Source of the DNA: Synechococcus sp. PROS-U-1
GTDB taxonomy: Bacteria > Cyanobacteriota > Cyanobacteriia > PCC-6307 > Cyanobiaceae
DNA: 64,000 bases
Assembly (NCBI RefSeq): GCF_014279755.1
Contig: NZ_CP047951.1
Coordinates: 1,798,001 to 1,862,000, forward strand
Reading direction: 5' to 3'
Part shown: positions 55,673 to 64,000 of the stretch, one piece after another
Numbering within the stretch: the stretch's first letter is position 1
Layout: each line of letters begins with the position of its first letter
Notes under the pieces: generated by a model
Database searches by the model: none
Seen by the model: the letters and a program-made list of their open reading frames with translations, nothing else
What the model was told of the DNA's origin: nothing
Position numbers and translations under genes: made by a program

Positions 55673-56659
55673 ATGTCCCGCATTTACGACGACAACAGCC
55701 AGGCCATCGGCAACACCCCGCTGGTGAAGCTGAACAACGTCACCAAGAATTGCAAGGCCACCGTGCTGGCCAAAATCGAAGGTCGCAACCCCGCGTACAG
55801 CGTCAAGTGCCGGATCGGCGCCAACATGATCTGGGACGCTGAAAAAAGCGGGAAGCTCAGCAAAGGCAAGGTGATTGTTGAACCCACCTCCGGCAACACC
55901 GGCATCGCCCTGGCCTTCACTGCGGCTGCCCGGGGTTACAAGCTGATCCTGACGATGCCTGAATCGATGTCGATCGAGCGTCGTCGGGTCATGGCGGTTC
56001 TCGGCGCCGAACTGATCCTCACGGAAGCCGCCAAGGGCATGCCTGGCGCCATCGCCAAGGCGAAAGAAATCGCCGATAGCGACACGGCGAAGTACTTCAT
56101 GCCTGGTCAATTCGACAATCCCGCCAACCCTGAGATCCACTTCAAGACCACTGGTCCGGAGATCTGGAACGATTGCGATGGCGCCATCGATGTGCTGGTG
56201 GCCGGCGTTGGCACAGGCGGCACGATCACCGGCGTCTCCCGCTACATCAAAAATGAAGCCGGAAAAGCCATCGAATCTGTGGCTGTCGAGCCGACCAACA
56301 GCCCGGTGATTACCCAAACCATGAATGGTGAGGACGTCAAACCTGGCCCCCACAAGATTCAGGGCATCGGCGCCGGCTTCATCCCCAAAAACCTCGATCT
56401 TTCCGTGGTCGACAAGGTGGAGCAGGTAACCAACGAGGAATCCATCGCGATGGCCCTTCGTCTGGCTCAGGAGGAAGGGCTGCTCGTCGGCATTTCCTGC
56501 GGTGCCGCTGCAGCCGCGGCCATTCGTCTGGCGGAGAAAGATGAGTACGCCGGCAAAACCATCGTGGTCGTCTTGCCCGACCTGGCCGAGCGTTACCTTT
56601 CCTCTGTGATGTTCGCTGAGGTGCCGACCGGCATCATCGAGCAACCGGTGGCTGTCTGA
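55673..56659 (+). CDS. cysK: Cysteine synthase A
   Basis: A 328-residue O-acetylserine sulfhydrylase that makes cysteine from O-acetylserine and sulfide. PLP Lys lies in [14 protein letters not shown] (normally PSGSVKDR-like), [11 protein letters not shown] is the substrate loop, and [14 protein letters not shown] is the phosphate cup. ATG 55673 is the standard start; an in-frame upstream start at 55637 is not. Its last four codons and stop (GTG GCT GTC TGA) lie within a tandem 16-bp repeat that continues past the gene. Confidence 0.94.
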   Translation: MSRIYDDNSQAIGNTPLVKLNNVTKNCKATVLAKIEGRNPAYSVKCRIGANMIWDAEKSGKLSKGKVIVEPTSGNTGIALAFTAAARGYKLILTMPESMSIERRRVMAVLGAELILTEAAKGMPGAIAKAKEIADSDTAKYFMPGQFDNPANPEIHFKTTGPEIWNDCDGAIDVLVAGVGTGGTITGVSRYIKNEAGKAIESVAVEPTNSPVITQTMNGEDVKPGPHKIQGIGAGFIPKNLDLSVVDKVEQVTNEESIAMALRLAQEEGLLVGISCGAAAAAAIRLAEKDEYAGKTIVVVLPDLAERYLSSVMFAEVPTGIIEQPVAV

Positions 56660-56707
56660 TCACCTGGCTGTCTGATCACCTGGCTGTCTGATCACCTGGC
56701 TGTCTGA
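56649..56707. repeat. 16-bp tandem repeat across the cysK stop codon
   Basis: TGGCTGTCTGATCACC occurs at 56649-56664, 56665-56680 and 56681-56696, and a partial fourth copy covers 56697-56707. The cysK stop TGA (56657-56659) is in the first copy, so expansion left the coding sequence untouched. Confidence 0.97.
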
Positions 56708-56740
56708 GCTTCACACCATTGGTGGCCCAGCCAAGATCTC

Positions 56741-56770
56741 AAAAGCTCCGTCCCATGACGGAGCTTTTTT
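56741..56770. terminator. Bidirectional terminator between cysK and the DUF1345 gene
   Basis: AAAAGCTCCGTC (56741-56752) pairs perfectly with GACGGAGCTTTT (56757-56768) around loop CCAT, flanked by A and T runs. It can end cysK on the plus strand and the convergent gene on the minus strand. Confidence 0.92.
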
Positions 56771-56799
56771 GTTGGGCACCCGTTCAAGCCATGGGCCTT

Positions 56800-57489
56800 T
56801 TACAGCGTGAACAGGCTGATGAAGGCAGAAATAGCAATCGTTGTATAGAGAAAAGCGAGCAGAGACTGCACAACAACAATCTTTCGAACCTCTGTGGTTC
56901 GTGCACCAACATCCGACATTTCAAATGTCATTCCAATGGTATAAGCGACGTAGACAAAGTCAAAAAAGACCGGCATATGGTCACCTGGAAATTCAAAAAT
57001 TGATTCATCAGAACCATCATCCAACCCAGGTTCATGCCTGAAATGAAGACTTGCATAGTGCACAGCAAATCCGTGATGCAAAGCCATCCAGATCAACAAG
57101 ACGGAGAAGAAAAAAATCAGGATTCTCAAATCTTTTGGCAAAACAGAGATATGGCCATGGGGCCCCAGATCACTGACACAAAGGCTAATGATTCCAAAAC
57201 CCAGCAAGTTAAGACCAATTGTGCGTTCCACCAGATGATCAACCTTTTCCCGAAGCGTGGAAAAGAATTGCTTGGTCTGATGTTCATCCATCCGCCAGGC
57301 GGCTCTGCAAACCAGGCAAACATCCACACCCAGTGCGCCGAGCATCCCGATGGCCAACGCCTCTCGAGGACTGATCAACAAGACCAGCGGAAAACTGATC
57401 AAGACACCCACAACAAACGAGCGAAGCAGGCGATAGCGATCCAACAAAATCCAGCGCAAGCGAGCGCTCTGGGCCGTCACGACATTCAT
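56800..57489 (-). CDS. DUF1345 membrane protein
   Basis: A 229-residue protein with about five spans, beginning near RSFVVGVLISFPLVLLI and ending AFLYTTIAISAFISLFTL. The family pattern ALHHGFAVHYASLHFR and FPGDHMPVFFDFVYVAYTIGMTFEMSDV is clear. DUF1345 proteins are bacterial integral membrane proteins of unknown function. Its DNA is somewhat lower in GC than the neighbours. Convergent with cysK, with a shared terminator. Confidence 0.85.
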   Translation of the reverse strand: MNVVTAQSARLRWILLDRYRLLRSFVVGVLISFPLVLLISPREALAIGMLGALGVDVCLVCRAAWRMDEHQTKQFFSTLREKVDHLVERTIGLNLLGFGIISLCVSDLGPHGHISVLPKDLRILIFFFSVLLIWMALHHGFAVHYASLHFRHEPGLDDGSDESIFEFPGDHMPVFFDFVYVAYTIGMTFEMSDVGARTTEVRKIVVVQSLLAFLYTTIAISAFISLFTL

Positions 57490-57553
57490 GAGCCTGATAC
57501 CAGCGGCTTCAACATGGCAAGACGCAGATCAGTTCGTCTATCAATCAAGTCGA

Positions 57554-58660
57554 TCAATCAAAGGAATGCGATGGGCGGGCATGGGGCTGCACCGCTGCAG
57601 CATCAATCCACATGGCATCGCCGTATGAGAAAAAGCGATACTCCTGGGCGATCGCATCGGCATACAGCGTTAACAACCTTGTCCGACCAATCAGGGCACT
57701 CACCAACAGAAGCAAGGAGCTTTTGGGCAAATGAAAGTTGGTGAGCAGGGCTTGAATCACCTTGAACTGGTACCCGGGCTGAATCACCAGATCCACCGGC
57801 CCCGTGTACGGCATCAGGACGCCGCCATGGGCCTGAGCGGCTCCCTCCAGGGCACGAACACTCGTTGTGCCCACAGCAATCACACGGCCTCGACAACCCT
57901 GCACTGCCTCCACCACAGCGGGGCTGACATCGACCCATTCACTGTGAAGCTCCAAGGCGGTGAGATCTTCCGTTTCAACAGGGCGAAAGGTGCCGAGGCC
58001 CACATGCAGGGTGATCCGAGCCAGATCCACCCCTTTCTGCTGCAAGCCCGCCAGCAGTTCATCACTGAAGTGCAGTCCAGCCGTCGGGGCAGCCACTGCA
58101 CCGGGCCGATCGGCGTAACGGGTCTGATAACGCTCGGCATCACTGGGATCGTGCCGTTCGATGTAGGGCGGTAAAGGCACCTCACCCACGTCATTGAGCA
58201 AGGCCTCAATGGTTTCGGCATCCCTGCAATCACTGGGGAACTGCACCACCCGGCCACCGCTGGCGGGATCTTCAGCAAGCACCTTGAGGCGGATGGAGGT
58301 TCCATCAATCGTGAGGCTGTCGCCTGGCCGCATACGCTTGGCGGGACGGGCCAGACACAGCCAGCGTCCCTCCCCCCGCGGCTCGAGCACCAGCAATTCG
58401 GACAGACCGCCCCCGGAACGACGCACCGCCAATCGGGCCTTGAGCACCCGGGTGTCATTCACCACCAGCAGATCACCGGGCTGCAGCAGATCAAGCAGAT
58501 CCCACACCTGTCGATGACCCGCCCGCAACGACGGCTCCCCCTGGGGAGGAACCGTCAACAACCGAGCACTGTGACGAGGCTCGACCGGCGCCTGAGCAAT
58601 GCGCTCCGGCGGCAGCGGGTAGTCGTAGCTGCTGAGTTGATGGTCCCTGGGGTCAGGCAC
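57554..58660 (-). CDS. queA: S-adenosylmethionine:tRNA ribosyltransferase-isomerase
   Basis: A 368-residue enzyme that moves the ribosyl group of SAM to preQ1-modified tRNA, giving epoxyqueuosine. The N-terminal [26 protein letters not shown] and the [28 protein letters not shown] segment are diagnostic. The length is normal. It lies 12 bp after the pyruvate dehydrogenase E2 gene on the same strand. Confidence 0.96.
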   Translation of the reverse strand: MPDPRDHQLSSYDYPLPPERIAQAPVEPRHSARLLTVPPQGEPSLRAGHRQVWDLLDLLQPGDLLVVNDTRVLKARLAVRRSGGGLSELLVLEPRGEGRWLCLARPAKRMRPGDSLTIDGTSIRLKVLAEDPASGGRVVQFPSDCRDAETIEALLNDVGEVPLPPYIERHDPSDAERYQTRYADRPGAVAAPTAGLHFSDELLAGLQQKGVDLARITLHVGLGTFRPVETEDLTALELHSEWVDVSPAVVEAVQGCRGRVIAVGTTSVRALEGAAQAHGGVLMPYTGPVDLVIQPGYQFKVIQALLTNFHLPKSSLLLLVSALIGRTRLLTLYADAIAQEYRFFSYGDAMWIDAAAVQPHARPSHSFD

Positions 58661-58672
58661 GCGGACGACGGG

Positions 58673-59992
58673 TCAGAGCGCCAGGCTTTCCGGACGGGTC
58701 TCAATCAGTTGAGCGAGATCCTTCAGGAATGCAGCGCCATCGGCGCCGTAAATCACCCGGTGATCCGCCGTTAGGTTGACCTGCATCTGACGCTTGACGG
58801 CGATGGAGCCGTCCTTGCCTGCCACCACCGTGGGACGTGATGCCGCCACAGCAAGGATCGCACCAGTGCCTGGGGGAAGGATCGCGTCGAAGCGATCGAC
58901 GCCGAACATGCCGAGGTTGGAGAGGGTGAAGGTGCCCGTTGAATATTCCTCGGGCTGCAGCTGCTTGCTGCGGGACCGCTTGACCAGATCGCCCCACTGA
59001 CGCGACATCTCATAGAGGTCGGTGCGATCGGCATTGCGCAGCACCGGTGTGATCAAGCCACCGTCTTCCATCGCCACCGCGACGGCGACGTTGACATCAG
59101 CGGGGTAGGCCATTCCAGCCGCAGTGGTGGCTGCATTCACCTGAGGGTGACGCGCCAGGGTGACGGCCACCGCCTTGGCAAGCAGCGCCGTCATCGTGAC
59201 ACCCTTCGGCTTCACCTGTTTGTAGAAGGCATCCAACTTGTCGGTGGTGATGGTGTAGCCGACGCGGAAGCAGGGAACCGCCAGGCTGGCCTCCATGTTT
59301 TTGTTCACCGCACCCTGCAGGGTGTTGAAGGCAACGGTTTCTCCGGGCCGACCAAAACTGTTGCCAGCGGGAGAAGCAGGGGCAGCTGAAGCGGCCTCCG
59401 GCTGTCCCGTAGCCGCTGGAGCCGAACCCTCTGCAACTCGGGGCACCGAAATGGGCTGCCCGGAGGCTTGCTGAACGTCTTCCGCCTGAATCCGTCCGTG
59501 GGGCCCGCTGCCACGCACCGTGGCCAGGTCCACGCCCATCTGGGAGGCGAGCTTTTTGGCCCGGGGGCTCGCCACGATGCGGCCATCATTCACAACCGGT
59601 GCTGACGGGGCGGGGGCGGCGACAGGGGCTGGTGAAGGCGCAGGGGTTGGTGCGGGCGCCTGGACCGCGGCGGGTGTCGGAGCCGGTGCAGGGGCGGGCG
59701 CCGCAGCAGGAGCGCTGGGGGCCTTGGCCTGCGCATCGGCGATCTCAGCTTCGGTTTCAACAATCAGGCCGATGGTTTCGCCCACCGGTGCTGTGCTGCC
59801 AGCAGGCATCAGCACGGCAGCCAAGTAGCCGTCCTGGAATGACTCAACGTCCATGTCCGCCTTGTCGGACTCCACGACAAGAACGGACTCACCCCGAGCC
59901 ACCTTGTCGCCGGGCTGTTTCAGCCACTCCACGATTTTGCCCTCCGTCATGGTGGAGCTAAGGGCAGGCATGAAGATGTCTGTGGTCGCCAA
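58673..59992 (-). CDS. pdhC: Pyruvate dehydrogenase E2 (dihydrolipoamide acetyltransferase)
   Basis: A 439-residue acyltransferase. The lipoyl domain carries the lipoylation site Lys44 in ESDKADMDVE. An Ala/Pro-rich linker (about 93-135) joins it to an E3/E1-binding domain (about 140-175, VASPRAKKLASQMGVDLATVRGSGPHGRI). The catalytic domain ends with TADHRVIYGADGA. It transfers acetyl to CoA. lipB for lipoate attachment lies within 3 kb on the same strand. Confidence 0.95.
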   Translation of the reverse strand: MATTDIFMPALSSTMTEGKIVEWLKQPGDKVARGESVLVVESDKADMDVESFQDGYLAAVLMPAGSTAPVGETIGLIVETEAEIADAQAKAPSAPAAAPAPAPAPTPAAVQAPAPTPAPSPAPVAAPAPSAPVVNDGRIVASPRAKKLASQMGVDLATVRGSGPHGRIQAEDVQQASGQPISVPRVAEGSAPAATGQPEAASAAPASPAGNSFGRPGETVAFNTLQGAVNKNMEASLAVPCFRVGYTITTDKLDAFYKQVKPKGVTMTALLAKAVAVTLARHPQVNAATTAAGMAYPADVNVAVAVAMEDGGLITPVLRNADRTDLYEMSRQWGDLVKRSRSKQLQPEEYSTGTFTLSNLGMFGVDRFDAILPPGTGAILAVAASRPTVVAGKDGSIAVKRQMQVNLTADHRVIYGADGAAFLKDLAQLIETRPESLAL

Positions 59993-60048
59993 AACCGTCT
60001 CCGAAAGGGCAGATCAGGGGAGTTTACGAGTCAGCAGAAGGGAGCCGA

Positions 60049-60492
60049 TCAGGCCTCCTCAATCGACTGAACAACGCCGTCCTTCACAACGATGGCCACC
60101 TGCATCTTCTGAACAAGGTTGTCGCCAACGCTCAGCTCACAGGTGCTCTCCAGCTGTCCCTGCTCAACGATCTGATCCATCTCCAGTTCGCGGACCTGCG
60201 CCTGCTGCTGAAGCAGGTTGCGCTTTTGCTCCTCCAGCTCGGCTCGCTTCGCCGCCACCTGCTGTTGGATCTGCGCCACCTGTTCCTGTACCCGTGGATC
60301 GAGGGGATTGGCGCTCTGGCGACGCACCTGATCCACAACGTCCTGACCCTCCTGTTCCAGCTGCGCCAGCTGCTGGTCTGCCGTCGCAATGCCATTGCTG
60401 AGCTCGCGCTCTGCTTCTTCTTTCCAGGTGGGCGTCACCACGGCGCGGACGGTGATCGGACGCTTGATCGTCAAGGAGGTGGCGTCGGACAT
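60049..60492 (-). CDS. YlqD-like coiled-coil protein
   Basis: A 147-residue soluble protein: an N-terminal beta strand region (SLTIKRPITVRAVVTPTWKEEA), a long Gln/Glu-rich coiled coil (about 35-105), and a C-terminal strand region (CELSVGDNLVQKMQVAIVVKDGVVQSI). This matches the YlqD family of Bacillus and cyanobacteria, whose function is unknown. ATG 60492 is used; an in-frame start at 60513 is not needed. Confidence 0.8.
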   Translation of the reverse strand: MSDATSLTIKRPITVRAVVTPTWKEEAERELSNGIATADQQLAQLEQEGQDVVDQVRRQSANPLDPRVQEQVAQIQQQVAAKRAELEEQKRNLLQQQAQVRELEMDQIVEQGQLESTCELSVGDNLVQKMQVAIVVKDGVVQSIEEA

Positions 60493-60584
60493 GGATTCTT
60501 GGGAGACGGCCAAAGCGTGTCAGCCCTTCCACGTGGGGTCAATCACCGGTAAACCGACCGCCTCCCAAGCGTCTTCAGCCGCGT

Positions 60585-62498
60585 TCAGCGGCCGTAGAGG
60601 GCATCAATCAAATGCTGATCACGACTGGTGATGCGATCACGGCGCTGCTTGAGGGTCTGGGTCAGGAGCCCGTTCTCAATGCTGAAGGGATCCACGAGAA
60701 CCACCCCGTTCAAGCGCTCATCACCCCGGGATCCAACCCTCTGCTTGAGCAGCCTGTTGCATTCGCGCATCAACAGTTTGAGCAGCACCGGATCTCCAGG
60801 TTGACCACCCAGATCTTGAGCCACGCTCACGCCGGCTTCAGCCGCCCAGACAACGATCGCCTCCGCACGGGGAACGATCAAGCCACCGAGCTGGCGTTCG
60901 TCCTGACCCACCAGCATCACCTGCTCGATTAGGGGGCTGGCCACCAGAGCTTCTTCCAGGGGGCCGGGCTCGATGTTCTCACCACTGCTCAACACAATCG
61001 TGTCCTTGGCCCGGCCGGTGAGGGCCACGGAACCATCTGGCAGAAGCATGCCGAGATCACCGGTGTCAAACCACCCCTCTGCATCGAGAACCTTGGCGCT
61101 GGCCTCAGGTTTTCCGAGATACCCCACCATCACCTGGGGGCCTTTCACCATCACCCGACCCCGTTGCCTGAAGGCCAGGGGCTGACCGTTGTCGGGATCC
61201 ACAATCCGGAATTCGGTCTGCGGCATGGGCAACCCCGAACTGCCGCGAATGTTGCGCCAAGGTCGTCTGCAACTCACCACAGGGCTGGTTTCCGTAAGGC
61301 CATAGCCCACCAACAGCTCAATGCCCACGGCTTCAAAAAAGGCATCGATGTGTGGCGCGATGGCACCGCCACCGCTGATCGGATAGGCAAGCTGGCCACC
61401 GCTGAGCTGCCGCCGCAGCTTCGGCCAGATCAAGGCCGATGCCAGAGCATGCAGGGGCCAGCGCAGCGCAGCGGAACCGAGGGCACGCAGCCGGCCGGAG
61501 GCTGACACCGGATCCAGAAGGAGGTTGCGCGCCGTTCGCCTGGCTTGGCGCTGGGCAGCACTGTTGGCCAAAGCCGCCCGGAGCAAGCGTTGTCGTGACG
61601 GGGGGAAGGTCTTGAGCACATCTTCAAAACCAGCTTGAACCGCCTCCCACAGCCGGGGGACGGTGGCCATCGCAATCGGCCGGACCCGCGGCAGATCCTT
61701 CTTCAGCTGCTTGATGGTTGTGTAGGTCTGCGTACAGCCGCAGGAGAAAAAGTAGTAACTGGCGCTGCGCTCATAGGCATGCCAGATGGGCAGCACACTC
61801 AGCACCGGAGCACCGGGCTCGGGATAGGCCACGCAAGCCAGTGAGCTCATCTGATGCAACAGGTTGGCGTGGGTCAATGGGACCCCCTTGGGCTGCCCGG
61901 TCGTCCCGGAGGTGTACAGAACAGTGGCGACGGCCTCTCGCCCCCCAGCCGAACGAACGGGATCACATCCCGCCCCCGACGACAGGAATGTCTCCCAGCC
62001 GATGGTCCCCTCGGCTGGCTCCCCTTCCAGCTGAAGCACAAAGCGCAACAGAGCCCGTTGTTCTGGCGGAAGGTCCAGACGACGCCACACCTCAGCGTTC
62101 TGAACAACAAGGGCTGTCGCCTGGCAATCCGTGAGGATGTAACGCAGCTCTTCCACAGGCGCAGAGGCTCCGCGCACGGCATCAGCGGCGCCGGCACGCA
62201 TCAGGCCCTGATCAGCCACGAGCCAGCGGGGGCTGTTCTCAGCAAAAAGTGCCACCACATCCCCCTCCTTCACGCCGCGGACGCGAAAAGCAGCGGCGGC
62301 GGTGGCAATGCGCTCAGCCAGTTCGCCGAAATTGAATCGTTCGGGGTGAGCCGCATGGGGGGCATCCACCGCAGCAATCGCCCCATGGCGGTCGGCGAGC
62401 CATAGCCAAATGGCATCAACCCTCTGCAACGTCTGAACATGGGCATGACGCTGCAGAGCGTCTGTTTCGCGCGCCGTCGGGCTCCAGCTGGCCGTCAT
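60585..62498 (-). CDS. AMP-dependent synthetase/ligase (long-chain acyl-activating enzyme)
   Basis: A 637-residue ANL-superfamily enzyme. The adenylation P-loop is LYTSGTTGQPKGVPLTHANLL, with GYGLTETSPVVS and GWFDTGDLGMLLPDGSVALTGRAKDTIVLSSGENIEP downstream. In cyanobacteria the single such gene is usually acyl-ACP synthetase (aas), which recycles free fatty acids. ATG 62498 is preferred; the frame is open to 62558. Long-chain acyl-CoA ligase is the alternative. Confidence 0.86.
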   Translation of the reverse strand: MTASWSPTARETDALQRHAHVQTLQRVDAIWLWLADRHGAIAAVDAPHAAHPERFNFGELAERIATAAAAFRVRGVKEGDVVALFAENSPRWLVADQGLMRAGAADAVRGASAPVEELRYILTDCQATALVVQNAEVWRRLDLPPEQRALLRFVLQLEGEPAEGTIGWETFLSSGAGCDPVRSAGGREAVATVLYTSGTTGQPKGVPLTHANLLHQMSSLACVAYPEPGAPVLSVLPIWHAYERSASYYFFSCGCTQTYTTIKQLKKDLPRVRPIAMATVPRLWEAVQAGFEDVLKTFPPSRQRLLRAALANSAAQRQARRTARNLLLDPVSASGRLRALGSAALRWPLHALASALIWPKLRRQLSGGQLAYPISGGGAIAPHIDAFFEAVGIELLVGYGLTETSPVVSCRRPWRNIRGSSGLPMPQTEFRIVDPDNGQPLAFRQRGRVMVKGPQVMVGYLGKPEASAKVLDAEGWFDTGDLGMLLPDGSVALTGRAKDTIVLSSGENIEPGPLEEALVASPLIEQVMLVGQDERQLGGLIVPRAEAIVVWAAEAGVSVAQDLGGQPGDPVLLKLLMRECNRLLKQRVGSRGDERLNGVVLVDPFSIENGLLTQTLKQRRDRITSRDQHLIDALYGR

Positions 62499-62529
62499 CC
62501 GATGCAAGGGTTCAAACAGCTCAGGCCTA

Positions 62530-63225
62530 TCACGCTTCGACCTCCCAGACCAGACCAAAGCGAGCGGCGAGAGCCTGCCGCAACAGCGGCTGCACCTCTG
62601 CCACCGTCAGCCCTGGCAACCAGTCCGCTAGCCGCCCGACGGCACGACCGGTGAGACCACAGGGGGTGACCTGCTCAAACCCCTGCATCGAACAATCGAC
62701 GTTTAAGGCCAGACCGTGCTGGGTGATCCAACGTCGACAGCCCACACCAATGGCGGCAACCTTGCGGTTGTCCATCCACAGGCCGGTCAATCCCGGCAGA
62801 CGCTGTCCCTCCAACCCCAACTCCGCAAGAACATCCAGCACGACTTGCTCAAGCTGCCTGAGATACCAGTGCAAGTCGGGAGTTCGTCGCCGAAGGTCCA
62901 ACACCGGATAAGCCACCAGCTGACCAGGAAGGTGATGGGTCACCTCGCCGCCCCGGTCAATCCGGAAAAGGGGTGAGGGTGGGCTCGAAGGATCGAAATG
63001 CAGGTGCTCCTCGCTCGCTCCACGGCCCAGGGTGTAGCAGGGCTTGTGCTGAAGGATCCAGACCGCCTCCGGCGCTGACGGATCATCAAGGAGGTTGCTC
63101 TGCCAGCGCTGCTGCGCCGACCAGGCCCCATCGAACCGAACCGGATGATCGGGCTCGAAAAGAAATGCACGTCGGGGGTGGGCCGAATCGTGCGCCGTAT
63201 CTAGCTTGCCGATAACTACCGGCAC
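62530..63225 (-). CDS. lipB: Lipoyl(octanoyl) transferase
   Basis: A 231-residue enzyme that moves octanoate from ACP to lipoyl domains. The signatures are [21 protein letters not shown], the catalytic Lys in [10 protein letters not shown] and the Cys in [11 protein letters not shown]. Its substrate, the E2 lipoyl domain, is encoded about 2.5 kb away. Divergent from the hibernation-factor gene by 11 bp. Confidence 0.96.
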   Translation of the reverse strand: MPVVIGKLDTAHDSAHPRRAFLFEPDHPVRFDGAWSAQQRWQSNLLDDPSAPEAVWILQHKPCYTLGRGASEEHLHFDPSSPPSPLFRIDRGGEVTHHLPGQLVAYPVLDLRRRTPDLHWYLRQLEQVVLDVLAELGLEGQRLPGLTGLWMDNRKVAAIGVGCRRWITQHGLALNVDCSMQGFEQVTPCGLTGRAVGRLADWLPGLTVAEVQPLLRQALAARFGLVWEVEA

Positions 63226-63236
63226 AGGAACGAGGC

Positions 63237-63824
63237 ATGAAGTTGCTGATCCATGGTCGCAACCTCGAGATCACGCCGGCTTTGCGGGACTACACCCAAA
63301 CCAAACTGGAGCGGGTCACAGCGCACTTCGGGGGTGCTGTACGCGAAGCGGACGTCCACCTTTCGGTGGCACGCAATCCCAGGGTTCCGCAACAGACCGC
63401 AGAGGTGACGGTCTTTGCCAACGGGACCGTGATCCGAGCCCAGGAACGCAGTGAAAACCTCTACGCCAGCATCGATCTCGCCGCCGGCAAACTTGCCCGC
63501 CAGCTGCGCCGCTGGAAGGAACGCCACAGCGATCACCACCACAGCCATGGTCACAGCGCCAGCCACACCCCCAGCACGGATGTGGTCAACGACGACACCC
63601 CCGTTGAGGGCTCTCTACTGCATGGGAGAGAGGCGGAACTGCCGGACCCCGGTGTCCGACGGAAATATTTCGCCATGCCACCCATGAGCCTGGATGACGC
63701 TCGCCGCCAGTTGGATCTAATCGACCACGACTTTTATTTGTTCCGCGAAAAGGACAGTGATCAATTGCAGGTGATCTACCGACGCAACCACGGGGGATAT
63801 GGCGTGATTCAGGCTCGTGACTGA
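63237..63824 (+). CDS. hpf: Ribosome hibernation promoting factor, long form (LrtA)
   Basis: A 195-residue protein with an N-terminal ribosome-binding domain ([31 protein letters not shown]) and a C-terminal dimerisation domain ([32 protein letters not shown]) joined by a His/Ser-rich linker (about 95-125). The long form makes 100S ribosomes; in cyanobacteria it is the light-repressed LrtA. The start is ATG 63237. Confidence 0.95.
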   Translation: MKLLIHGRNLEITPALRDYTQTKLERVTAHFGGAVREADVHLSVARNPRVPQQTAEVTVFANGTVIRAQERSENLYASIDLAAGKLARQLRRWKERHSDHHHSHGHSASHTPSTDVVNDDTPVEGSLLHGREAELPDPGVRRKYFAMPPMSLDDARRQLDLIDHDFYLFREKDSDQLQVIYRRNHGGYGVIQARD

Positions 63825-63838
63825 CCCCTTGGCCCGCC

Positions 63839-64000
63839 ATGGCTGATCAAGCCCAAGAGCTTCCCGACCTACCTCCAAGGCTTGATCAAGCAATCCTGGA
63901 TCCGTTGCTGACCCAGGACCAACTTCAGGCTCTCTGTGACTCCGGGGTGCAAGAGGGCGTACGTGCCATCTGCACCACACCGCGGCAGTTGCCACTGCTT
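63839..64000 (+). CDS. deoC: Deoxyribose-phosphate aldolase, N-terminal part (runs off the right edge)
   Basis: The first 54 codons read MADQAQELPDLPPRLDQAILDPLLTQDQLQALCDSGVQEGV, then RAICTTPRQL, matching the N-terminus of DeoC, which splits 2-deoxyribose 5-phosphate. The rest is outside the window, so active-site residues are not seen. Confidence 0.75.
   Translation, partial: MADQAQELPDLPPRLDQAILDPLLTQDQLQALCDSGVQEGVRAICTTPRQLPLL

Overview
The window is chromosome of a marine picocyanobacterium of the Synechococcus subcluster 5.1 type. It carries psbD/psbC with the usual overlap, petG, petM, ycf4, ycf39, chlI, pntA/pntB, a fused NTRC, and the cyanobacterial sRNA Yfr1 between guaB3 and trxA. 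Genes are densely packed, many start at GTG or TTG, and GC is high except in three AT-richer patches. This placement rests on gene content and recognisable proteins; no database search was made. I see no rRNA, tRNA, CRISPR array, prophage or insertion sequence.

Layout. 1-5.2 kb: gyrA (partial), a CAAD-domain membrane protein, guaB3, Yfr1, trxA, hisH, rsmD, petG (antisense, overlapping rsmD) and a cytochrome cM-like gene. 5.2-13.2 kb: a SpoU methyltransferase, a beta-lactamase-fold hydrolase, a DUF3370 protein, chlI, ruvC, 5-formyl-THF cyclo-ligase, sufE and homoserine dehydrogenase. 13.2-18.8 kb: a peptide/nickel-type binding lipoprotein with one permease, a DUF1400 alpha/beta hydrolase and an MFS transporter. 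18.8-21.1 kb: an AT-rich patch with a sulfotransferase-like gene, a heptanucleotide tandem repeat and an unrecognised 247-residue protein. 21.1-28 kb: ychF, an HlyD-type adaptor, polA and a 492-residue protein built almost wholly of 16-residue repeats.

28-38.8 kb: cysS, small membrane proteins, an SNF transporter, dxr, a 2Fe-2S protein, a lower-GC fatty-acid desaturase, a YheT-like hydrolase and the pnt operon, which has a perfect 16-bp palindrome upstream. 38.9-46.4 kb: a helicase with no standard start codon, NTRC, infA, an rRNA pseudouridine synthase, an ArsM-like methyltransferase, ycf39 and petM. 46.4-52.9 kb: trm1, a hydrolase, ilvN, a cyclophilin, ycf4, psbD and psbC. 52.9-64 kb: a sulfur amino-acid cluster (two Cys/Met PLP enzymes, one of the long fungal type, and cysK), a DUF1345 protein, queA, pyruvate dehydrogenase E2, a YlqD-like protein, an acyl-activating ligase, lipB, the ribosome hibernation factor and the start of deoC.

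Most of the window is core photosynthetic and housekeeping metabolism. The pieces least explained by known families are the 16/64-residue repeat protein (26460-27938), the AT-rich patch with its heptamer array and orphan protein (18.8-21.1 kb), and the lower-GC desaturase block (33.3-34.9 kb).
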